DNA of 34,128 bases, from contig NZ_JAAHHS010000044.1 of the NCBI RefSeq assembly GCF_010692395.1, positions 1 through 34,128 of the forward strand, given 5' to 3'. A program made the translations under genes and the position numbers. This stretch comes from Moorena sp. SIO3H5. GTDB lineage: Bacteria > Cyanobacteriota > Cyanobacteriia > Cyanobacteriales > Coleofasciculaceae. Positions 8,412 through 15,204 of the stretch are shown here, piece after piece. Position 1 is the stretch's first letter. Every line of letters begins with the position of its first letter. A model generated the notes under the pieces. The model did not search any database. It was not told where the DNA came from and saw only the letters and a program-made list of their open reading frames with translations.

Positions 8412-9101
8412 ATGTATCGATTAATCAGAGTCTTTTATCTACTGCTAATTACTGGAACGATGAGTATTAGTTTTTCAACCTCATCAGTATCAATTGCCGC
8501 TTCGTTTAGCAGTCAAAGGAATCAAGTAGCTAAAGCAGTGAGTCAAACCAAACAGGAAACAAAATCTGTATGGGCTAAGATCCGAGATATTTTTCGTAGG
8601 AAGAAGGATGAAGCAGGTACCCATGGAGAGTTTTGTTCAATTTCTCCTAATATTGCTGCCTATCACACCTGGAGTGACCAACCTCTATTTGCTTGGGAAG
8701 GAAGTGTTAATATAATTCAAGTTCGTTCTTCTCGCTATGGAAAAGCCTTATGGTCTTATCAGGTAAATGATAATCAGACTAGTGTTATGTACAATGCTGA
8801 TGGTAAAGGTCAGCCACTTCAACGAGGTAAAGAATATTATTACTGGGTAGAGTACAACACAACGGATAATAATGGACAACTAATTACAGATCACGAAATT
8901 ATTCCCTTTCAGGTTATGGGTGCTGAAGCATATCAGATTATCCAAGCTGAATTGCCAGCTGAGCAGTTTCGAGATCAGCATGCGAGTTACTTTGCTGATC
9001 GCGATCTTTTCCTAGATGTGGTACGAGTGATTTCGGTGTTTGGGGACTTAGATAATTGGAAAACTAATACTGAGGAATTATATCAAGAGTTTTGTGAGTA
9101 G
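8412..9101 (+). CDS. Secreted DUF928-like protein, last gene of the CHAT/CHASE2 cassette
   Basis: A 229-residue protein with an N-terminal signal peptide (hydrophobic core around residues 5-25, small residues near 28-31), so it is probably periplasmic or exported. From about residue 77 it has the pattern I associate with DUF928: a Cys followed by SPN, then TWSDQPLFAWEG (about 85-96), a beta-rich repeat with LWSYQV, and LQRGKEYYYWVEYN. The C-terminal third is helical and may continue the fold. It follows the CHAT-CHASE2 gene by 66 AT-rich bases and is probably co-transcribed with it. As an extracytoplasmic protein it could meet the CHASE2 domain, but no interaction is shown. The family function is unknown. 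Confidence 0.6.
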   Translation: MYRLIRVFYLLLITGTMSISFSTSSVSIAASFSSQRNQVAKAVSQTKQETKSVWAKIRDIFRRKKDEAGTHGEFCSISPNIAAYHTWSDQPLFAWEGSVNIIQVRSSRYGKALWSYQVNDNQTSVMYNADGKGQPLQRGKEYYYWVEYNTTDNNGQLITDHEIIPFQVMGAEAYQIIQAELPAEQFRDQHASYFADRDLFLDVVRVISVFGDLDNWKTNTEELYQEFCE

Positions 9102-9672
9102 TCAAAGGCGAATTTATATTAAAAATTACTGCAAAATAAATTAAATTAATCTGACTCCTGACTCGAAGCTCCTCAATCCGAGGATAGTTTATTATGTCAA
9201 AATCAGGTATTCTCATTCTTCACAATTCATAATTTTTAGTTTTCATAGTCTAACGATACTAGTCTTAACTACAGAAACTAGGCAGCCAATCTACTTGTAG
9301 TGTTGTACTACCTATAGTTTTTTTTGACTAGTTTTGCTTAAGTTGTAAACTAACTTCATATTTCCTTAAATCTCTCTTAACAAAATCATTAATTATATTG
9401 ATAATAACTTGATGCAGGTTGTCCGGAACACCTGATATGATCGTTATCATCAACATCAATTGATTGTTTTTACAGAAACCTGTAACGGCATAGGAAGCTA
9501 TAGTTATCAAGATTCATTGAGGGGTTGGAGGGAGCTCCTGAATTATATTAGCGCTGTTAGTTATAACCTCTCGTTGCTAGGGAATTGATCAACTACCAAT
9601 CTAATCAGCCATTAAAGTGCATTTTTGTTTGAACAGTCAGAAGTAAGCCACTGTAGTCGAGATAATCTAAAA
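9102..9672. other. Gene-free AT-rich stretch
   Basis: About 570 bases between the DUF928-like gene and a tiny secreted-peptide candidate. Short open frames exist, including a 60-codon one on the minus strand at 9328-9510, but they lack ribosome binding sites and recognisable sequence. No clear terminator hairpin with a T run follows the cassette. Confidence 0.5.
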
Positions 9673-9861
9673 ATGAAAAAGAAACTGGCCAAAATTGTTA
9701 ATACTGCAGTCACCAGTGTGGCTATGTGTATTGCGATCGCATGTTACGTTTATAAAGCAGAGGCTGCTCCTGTGTTTCGGAATATTTCCTGGGAAGAAAT
9801 TAATCGGTTGAGAGTTGAATTTATATTCAGGTTCGACGAGCAATTTGTACTGGGATTTTAA
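9673..9861 (+). CDS. Small secreted peptide candidate, unrecognised
   Basis: 62 residues from the ATG at 9673. The N-terminus is a convincing signal peptide: KKK start, a hydrophobic core around residues 11-26, and a probable cleavage site after AEA (about residue 31). That would leave a mature peptide of about 31 residues, rich in aromatic and charged residues (FRNISWEE, VEFIFRFDEQF). The ribosome binding site is weak. The frame is followed within 6 bases by a 29-base palindrome. I do not recognise the family. It may be a real small exported peptide or the start of a decayed larger gene. Confidence 0.4.
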   Translation: MKKKLAKIVNTAVTSVAMCIAIACYVYKAEAAPVFRNISWEEINRLRVEFIFRFDEQFVLGF

Positions 9862-9866
9862 GATAA

Positions 9867-9895
9867 GCTGTTGTGCATTTAAAATGCACAACAGC
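9867..9895. repeat. 29-base palindromic repeat, copy A
   Basis: Arms GCTGTTGTGCATTT and AAATGCACAACAGC are perfectly complementary over 14 bases around a single A. A near-identical copy lies at 30539-30567. Both are followed by AAGGCA, so the repeated unit extends slightly past the palindrome. Confidence 0.85.
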
Positions 9896-9989
9896 AAGGC
9901 ACAAGGCATAAGCGATGCACTTGGATTTTGGTCATTACAGTAGCGCCAAAGTATTTCCCTAGCTCTGCTTGGAAACTGCCACTATAGAA

Positions 9990-10617
9990 TCATATAATTT
10001 CTGATAAATCTAAAGTAAATCCAGGCAAAACATCTTCTCCTGATAAGGTTTTCGGAGATTGGATACTTTCTACATCTTGATTGGGACGATAGATTTCTAC
10101 AACCTTATTTTGGGGATCGATTAACCATCCTAATCTAGCGCCATTTTCCATATACTCTCTTACTTTAGCTTGCACTATTTTTAGCGATGCAGCGCGGTCT
10201 TGGGGGTTTCCCCCATGAGCGACTGCATCAAGACAGGGAATCACTCGGAGAACGCAATTCTAGGACAAAATCAGGACATAAAGGAACAAATTTATCCTGT
10301 TCTTCTGGTGTTAACCCTTCCCAACGCTCTCGTTTAATCCAAGACGCATCAGGAGAACGATTTGCTCCATTAGGCAGTTTAAATCCTGTATTAGAGTCAA
10401 ATGCAACACCAAGTTTCATTTGACTGCTCCACAATTCTAGTTGAGTCGATAGTTTAATATTTCGTCTACCTGTATTTCCTCCCGTAGGTGACATGATGAT
10501 TAAATATCCTTCAGAGGTGCGCTCAAATCTTAAATCCCTGTTATCTTGACAAATCTGAAAAAATTGTTCGTCACTTAAATTAATAGTTAATTCGAGGGTA
10601 TCAGGTAAATATACCAT
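9990..10617 (-). pseudogene. Uma2-family (DUF820) endonuclease-like gene broken by a 52-bp element
   Basis: The first part (ATG at 10617, preceded by GGAGGT at 7-base spacing) reads as a typical Uma2 N-terminus with SDEQFFQICQDN, SPTGG and PDFVLELRSPSDSL, then meets a TGA at 10228-10230. The second part continues in another frame from KIVQAKVREYMENG through GWLIDPQNKVVEIYRP to the stop at 9990. In intact relatives SPSDSL is followed almost directly by the QAKMREYMENGARLGWL segment. Removing 52 bases (10183-10234) rejoins the two parts in one frame. Uma2 proteins have a PD-(D/E)XK-type nuclease fold and are very numerous in cyanobacteria; their role is unsettled. This copy is almost certainly non-functional. 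Confidence 0.85.
10183..10234. mobile_element. 52-bp palindromic insertion element inside the Uma2 gene
   Basis: Positions 10186-10229 form a 44-base imperfect palindrome. GATGCAG and CTGCATC are the outer ends and GGGGG-TTT-CCCCC is the centre. The whole insert is 52 bases, not a multiple of three, which explains the frameshift. There is no coding capacity, so it would have to be moved in trans. I recall similar GATGCAGCGCGGTCTTGGGG sequences as very abundant repeats in Moorena-type genomes. Confidence 0.75.
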
Positions 10618-10699
10618 GTTAATTACCTCCAAAATTATACAATATTTTTATTAATGTTAAAGAATAATTTAAGCTATTTATAATTGTATTTTTGACTTT

Positions 10700-11695
10700 T
10701 TAAGCCTCAATTTTCAAAACCTCAACCATCGCGTGATAAGCAGTTTTAGGACGATAGGAGTTATCGAAAGGTAGGGGAGAATCTGGTTTACCAAAGAAAT
10801 CCGGAATCCAGGAATGATGATCTGCAAATTCCCAAGTTAAGAAGGCTGTACAATTGGGAGCCTCTAGACAAACTTGCAGGATATCTCGATATACTTTTGT
10901 CTGAGCAGCCAGCCGTTCTTCTGGTGTGCCACTACCATCATGAATTTTTACGTCCATCTCTGTGACCTGAACCTGCAATCCCAACTCACCCAGACGCTTC
11001 ATGTTTGCTGCTATTTCTTCTGGCTTGGGAGGATTTTGAATACTAACATGCATCTGAAAGCCAATGCCATGAATTGGGACATCCCGTTGTCGCAATTCTT
11101 TGACCATGGCATAAATCGCATCTGACTTTTCCCCTAGTCCTTCTCCAGCGTAGTCGTTATAAAACAAGGGAACTGTGGGGTCAGCTTCATGAGCCCAGCG
11201 AAATGCCAACTCAACGTATTCTGGTCCAATGCCGCGCAACCAAATTGTATCTCGTTTCGTTTGTCCTGCTGAGTCTTGGTCTGCCACGGCTTCATTGACC
11301 ACATCCCAAGCTGCTAATTGTCCCCGATAGTGACCAACAACAGTATGAATATGTTGTCGCAGGATATGGATTAACTCTTCTTTTGTCCATTGTCCGTGGG
11401 TTAGCCACCAAGGCACACTATGATGCCAAACCAGATTATGACCGCGCACCTGCATCTGATTGGCTTTGGCAATAGCTACAAAGTTATCAGCAGCTTCAAA
11501 ATTATAGTGATGGCGTTGGGGCTGTAGCGCCTCAAACTTCATGATATAAGTTGGTGTCACCATGTTATATTCACGCATCAACACCTCCCGATAACTAGGA
11601 TCGTCCCGCAACGGTTCCATAGAAACTCCTGTTCCAATCGCCAATTTGCGCTTTTGTGCCAAGGAACGTAAATTACTGTTATTTGTATTCATCAT
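10700..11695 (-). CDS. GH10 endo-1,4-beta-xylanase-like glycoside hydrolase
   Basis: A 331-residue single-domain GH10 protein. Signatures include NMVTPTYIMKFEALQP (44-59), RGHNLVWHHSVPWWL (84-98), the acid/base glutamate E135 in AWDVVNEA, the nucleophile E246 in QVTEMDVK, and a C-terminal FLTWEFADHHSW segment. GH10 enzymes hydrolyse internal beta-1,4 bonds of xylan with retention. The length equals a bare catalytic domain: there is no carbohydrate-binding module and no signal peptide (the start MMNTNNSNLRSLAQKRK is polar), so as written it is cytoplasmic. Only 4 bases separate it from the dprA stop, suggesting co-transcription. Target polymer unknown; action on an internal or self glycan is possible. 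Confidence 0.9.
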   Translation of the reverse strand: MMNTNNSNLRSLAQKRKLAIGTGVSMEPLRDDPSYREVLMREYNMVTPTYIMKFEALQPQRHHYNFEAADNFVAIAKANQMQVRGHNLVWHHSVPWWLTHGQWTKEELIHILRQHIHTVVGHYRGQLAAWDVVNEAVADQDSAGQTKRDTIWLRGIGPEYVELAFRWAHEADPTVPLFYNDYAGEGLGEKSDAIYAMVKELRQRDVPIHGIGFQMHVSIQNPPKPEEIAANMKRLGELGLQVQVTEMDVKIHDGSGTPEERLAAQTKVYRDILQVCLEAPNCTAFLTWEFADHHSWIPDFFGKPDSPLPFDNSYRPKTAYHAMVEVLKIEA

Positions 11696-11699
11696 TGAA

Positions 11700-12836
11700 T
11701 TAGTATTCAGTTACCAATTTTCGATATCGCATCCCTGGAGCCTGAGACACTAATCCCATTAGTTCCAACTGTAACAAGGCACTGGATACTGAGCCTGCTT
11801 CTAAAGCTGCTTGCTGGACAATGATATCGAATGAGGTTGGTTCAAATGCGATCGCATCCAACACTTTTGCCAATTCTGGCTCTAAGTTCGGTACGGGTAA
11901 AGCGGGTAAAGGTTTTTCTATAGCGGAGTGGGGGTCAAGTTCTGGAATAGCTCCGAGCATTTCCAACAAGTGACCTTCACTTAAAATTACATGGGCACCC
12001 CGATTTAACAGTCCCAAACAACCGATAGAATTGGGATTATCTAAGGAACCTGGTAGTGCATAGACATCCCGACAGAACTCATTGGCGAGCCTAGCAGTAA
12101 TTAGCGCTCCAGACTTGTTAGGCGCTTCCATTACTAAAACTGCACGGCTTAAACCAGCAATAATCCGATTGCGTTGGGGAAAGTTGGAACGTGCGGGTTT
12201 GGTACTGGCTGGATACTCGCTGATTACCAATCCCTGCTCTTGAATTTGTTTATAAAGATAACTATTGCTCAAGGGATATACCACATCAAGACCAGTTCCC
12301 AACACTGCTATGGTTCTACCACCTGCTTCCAGACACCCACGATGGGCTTGTGTATCAATTCCCACTGCCATACCGGAGGCCACTGTAAAACCATGCTTAG
12401 CAAGGGTAGCACTGATTTTACGAGTCCAACGTTTACCGTATTCAGTGGGATTGCGGGTACCCACAATCCCAACTATCGGCTTGCTACCGTAATTTTCTGG
12501 TAGATCAACTACTCCGCTATAGTATAGCCTTGGGGGAGCACTAGGAATTTCTAGTAACAAGCGGGGATACTCCTCATCCGCTGGTGTCCAGAAACAAGGA
12601 TTTTTGACCAAGTGTTGCTCGAGTAGCTGTTCCGGTAAGTATTGCCCACGAATTTTCTCTACCCTTTCGATTAACCGCACCCCCAACCCTTCAACTGCTC
12701 CTAACTCTGAAGCTGAAGCTTTCCAAGCCTCCGCCAGAGTCCCAAACTGTTGCTGTAGACGTTGGAGCAATACTGATCCGATACCGGGAACCTCTGACCA
12801 TGCCAGCCAGTACGCACGTTCTTCTTCCTTGGTCAA
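11700..12836 (-). CDS. dprA: DNA-processing protein DprA
   Basis: A 378-residue DprA/Smf protein that loads RecA onto incoming single-stranded DNA during natural transformation. An N-terminal helix-hairpin-helix/SAM-like part contains SEVPGIGSVLLQRL. The Rossmann-type core has IVGTRNPTEYGKR, ASGMAVGIDTQAHRG, GRTIAVLGTGLDVVYP, SEYP, FPQRNRIIAGLS, ESKSGALIT-like NKSGALITARLA, and ALPGSLDNPNSIGCLGLL. A C-terminal winged-helix DprA_WH-like domain (about 320-378) closes it. The GH10 gene follows after 4 bases. Upstream are two tandem-repeat arrays and then tsaB on the same strand. Confidence 0.93.
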   Translation of the reverse strand: MTKEEERAYWLAWSEVPGIGSVLLQRLQQQFGTLAEAWKASASELGAVEGLGVRLIERVEKIRGQYLPEQLLEQHLVKNPCFWTPADEEYPRLLLEIPSAPPRLYYSGVVDLPENYGSKPIVGIVGTRNPTEYGKRWTRKISATLAKHGFTVASGMAVGIDTQAHRGCLEAGGRTIAVLGTGLDVVYPLSNSYLYKQIQEQGLVISEYPASTKPARSNFPQRNRIIAGLSRAVLVMEAPNKSGALITARLANEFCRDVYALPGSLDNPNSIGCLGLLNRGAHVILSEGHLLEMLGAIPELDPHSAIEKPLPALPVPNLEPELAKVLDAIAFEPTSFDIIVQQAALEAGSVSSALLQLELMGLVSQAPGMRYRKLVTEY

Positions 12837-12846
12837 TCCCTTCGCT

Positions 12847-12946
12847 CCAATTATAAATTATCAATTGATAATTCAAACATACCCCATCAATCCAATTATA
12901 AATTATCAATTTATAATTCAAACATACCCCATCAATCCAATTATAA
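12847..12946. repeat. 45-bp tandem repeat, about 2.2 copies
   Basis: Units at 12847-12891 and 12892-12936 differ at one base, and a 10-base partial third copy follows. Each unit contains the near-palindrome ATAAATTATCAATT(G/T)ATAATT. The array starts 11 bases upstream of the dprA start, so it occupies the dprA leader. Confidence 0.9.
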
Positions 12947-13000
12947 GCTGGTATAAGTGCCAACAATTTCAAATTAGACCGCTATTCATTCTTACTTCTT

Positions 13001-13061
13001 AATTATTCATTTTTAATTATTCATTTTTAATTATTCATTCTTAATTATTCATTCTTAATTC
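13001..13061. repeat. 14-bp AT-rich tandem repeat at the tsaB 3' end
   Basis: Four units of AATTATTCATT(T/C)TT run from 13001 to 13056, plus a partial unit that reaches the first base of the tsaB stop codon (read on the minus strand). Units 1-2 and 3-4 differ at one base. Confidence 0.85.
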
Positions 13062-13802
13062 TTAAACTGGATGTTGCCCATAAAACGGCAGTATTTCTGA
13101 CCAGTTGGGGCGCTTTCCCTGTTGCCAATCGAGATAAGCAAGTTCCAAAACGCCCCTAGCATAACTCCCCAAATTTGCCGGAGCCTCTAGCAATCGTAAT
13201 GGTGTTTCTAAGGTATCCAACACTTGTTTCCATTGATCTGAAGTCATGACAGCATCTGGTAATATCTTGCTCAGCCCCAGACCAGCTATTGATGGCTGAT
13301 AGATGGCGGTATACACCTGGCCTCGTTGGGCAGGCATTTGAATAGCAATCTGTTCCCTTAGCGTGCGCTTCGCCCATGTGCTTCCTCCTGAGCCGGAGTT
13401 GTCTTGATACATAGCTCCCTCTTCCCCGTCTTTTCCGTCTTTATCTAACCATGCGATCGCTGCCAGTGTAGAAATGCCAAATAGGGGAATATCTAACTGT
13501 TGTGCTAGGGTACGAGCAGTAACTATACCGATACGGGTACTCGTAAAGCTACCCGGTCCGATAGCGACCGCAATGAATTCTAAGTTTTCCCAAGTTTGGG
13601 AATTGAGAAATTCAGTCAAGTGCTGATGCAATTGGCCAGACAACTCTCGCCCTAAGTCCCAAGTTTGGCAGCGGGTATCCCTGGCAAAGTTACTGATCAC
13701 CAGCCCCAATTGAGGACTAGTGGTGTGAAGGGCAAGAGCATATTTGTTTGGTTCGAGAATCCGCATTTTGGTATGATTTTCGGTTGGAGAAGTATTGATC
13801 AA
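13062..13802 (-). CDS. tsaB: tRNA threonylcarbamoyladenosine biosynthesis protein TsaB
   Basis: TsaB is the inactive ASKHA-fold partner of TsaD in forming t6A37 of ANN-decoding tRNAs. Signatures are YALALHTTSPQLGLVISNF near the N-terminus, FIAVAIGPGSFTSTRIGIVTARTLAQ in the middle and MPAQRGQVYTAIYQ after it. The length is 246 residues from 13802; an internal ATG at 13766 (MRILEPNKYALALHTTS) gives a start closer to what I expect for the family. Between about residues 119 and 142 is a low-complexity insert (DGKDGEEGAMYQDNSGSGGSTW) absent from compact bacterial TsaB. It is divergent from avtA, with only 32 bases between the annotated starts, so the promoters must overlap one of the coding ends. 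Confidence 0.9.
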   Translation of the reverse strand: MINTSPTENHTKMRILEPNKYALALHTTSPQLGLVISNFARDTRCQTWDLGRELSGQLHQHLTEFLNSQTWENLEFIAVAIGPGSFTSTRIGIVTARTLAQQLDIPLFGISTLAAIAWLDKDGKDGEEGAMYQDNSGSGGSTWAKRTLREQIAIQMPAQRGQVYTAIYQPSIAGLGLSKILPDAVMTSDQWKQVLDTLETPLRLLEAPANLGSYARGVLELAYLDWQQGKRPNWSEILPFYGQHPV

Positions 13803-13834
13803 GTACCCTCAAAGCTAAAAGGTTATCACTATCT

Positions 13835-15112
13835 ATGGATCCTACCCTGACTAAAATTGGGACTCAGATGTCCAAACTGACTGGTGTCCGAGCGATTATG
13901 AAAGATATTATCGAAACGCTACGAGCTGGTCAGGGAAAAGATTGGATTAATCTCAGTGCAGGGAATCCAGTGATTTTGCCGGAAGTCGAGCAACTTTGGC
14001 GGGATTGCACAGCACAACTGTTGGCTAGCTCAGAGTATGGTGAGGTGATTTGCCGCTACGGGTCATCTCAAGGATATCAGCCTCTGATCGATGCGATCGC
14101 AAAGGATTTCAATCAACGCTACGGTCTTTCCCTAAGCGATCGCCATATCCTGATTACTCCAGGTTCTCAATCCATTTACTTCTACGCCGCTAACGCTTTT
14201 GGTGGCTACACCAGCAGCGGCCAACTCAAACAAGTTGTCTTGCCCCTTTCTCCAGAATACACTGGCTATGGAGGAATAAGCTTGACTCCAGAAGCAGTAT
14301 ATGCTTACAAACCTACTCTCGAAATTAATCACGAGCAACACCGTTTTAAGTATCGCCCTGATTTCAGCCAATTGAAGATTAGCGAAGAGACTGGCTGTGT
14401 AATTGTTTCCCGTCCCTGTAATCCCACTGGCAATGTGCTCACCGATGAAGAGGTAATCAAAATTGCCGAAATGGCGACACCATTCAATGTGCCAGTGTTG
14501 ATTGACGCAGCTTATGCTCCACCTTTTCCAGCACTGAACTTTACCGAAATGACACCAGTCTTTCGAGATAATATCATCCACTGTCTGAGTTTATCAAAAG
14601 CTGGACTACCAGGGGAACGGGTTGGTGTAGCAATTGGAAATCCGGAGCTAATTAGCATTTTGCAATCCTTCCAGACCAATCTTTGTATTCATTCGGCTCG
14701 CTATGGACAAGCTATTGCAGCAATTGCGATCGCATCTGGAGCACTCCCTGAGATTGCCACTAATGTAATTCGCCCCCACTACCAGCAAAAGTTTGTGACC
14801 CTTGAACGTACATTAGACAAATCCATGCCCAAAGACTTGCCTTGGTTCTTGCATCGAGGTGAAGGAGCTATCTTTGCTTGGTTGTGGTTACAGGATTTGC
14901 CAATTACCGACTGGGAACTGTATCAAAAGTTGAAGCAGGTGGGTGTGATTGTCGTGCCTGGGAGTACATTTTTCCCCGGCTTACGAGAAGACTGGTCTCA
15001 CCAGCAACAGTGCATTCGCATCAGCCTTACTGCTAGTGAAGAAGAAATTGAAATTGCCATGCAGCGTTTAGCAACATTGGTCGAGGAAGTCTATCGGATG
15101 GGGTCAGATTAG
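13835..15112 (+). CDS. avtA: Valine--pyruvate aminotransferase-like PLP enzyme
   Basis: A 425-residue fold-type I PLP aminotransferase. Signatures: INLSAGNP near the N-terminus, a Y-G-x-x-x-G segment (YGSSQGYQPL, 75-84), ITPGSQSIYFYAANAFGG, VSRPCNPTGNVLTDEE (191-206), VLIDAAYAPPFP and the Schiff-base lysine K255 in SLSKAGLPGERVG. The overall sequence matches AvtA (valine-pyruvate transaminase), which moves the amino group between valine/alanine and their 2-oxo acids in branched-chain amino acid metabolism. Annotated specificity in this group is often uncertain. ATG start at 13835, close to divergent tsaB. A histidine kinase follows after 92 bases. Confidence 0.85.
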   Translation: MDPTLTKIGTQMSKLTGVRAIMKDIIETLRAGQGKDWINLSAGNPVILPEVEQLWRDCTAQLLASSEYGEVICRYGSSQGYQPLIDAIAKDFNQRYGLSLSDRHILITPGSQSIYFYAANAFGGYTSSGQLKQVVLPLSPEYTGYGGISLTPEAVYAYKPTLEINHEQHRFKYRPDFSQLKISEETGCVIVSRPCNPTGNVLTDEEVIKIAEMATPFNVPVLIDAAYAPPFPALNFTEMTPVFRDNIIHCLSLSKAGLPGERVGVAIGNPELISILQSFQTNLCIHSARYGQAIAAIAIASGALPEIATNVIRPHYQQKFVTLERTLDKSMPKDLPWFLHRGEGAIFAWLWLQDLPITDWELYQKLKQVGVIVVPGSTFFPGLREDWSHQQQCIRISLTASEEEIEIAMQRLATLVEEVYRMGSD

Positions 15113-15204
15113 TGTTTCCGTTGAAGATGTTGTGATAATCTAACAGCGTTCCATATTACTTGCTTCAAAGTAATTATTAAATAATATTCAGATTATATTA
15201 ACAG

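Noticed and set aside
9328..9510. 60-codon minus-strand frame in the gap after the DUF928-like gene
   Set aside because: No ribosome binding site and biased Ile/Asn-rich content of AT-rich DNA; no recognisable motif.
14132..14581. 149-codon minus-strand frame inside the aminotransferase gene
   Set aside because: Antisense shadow of a conserved enzyme with no motif of its own.
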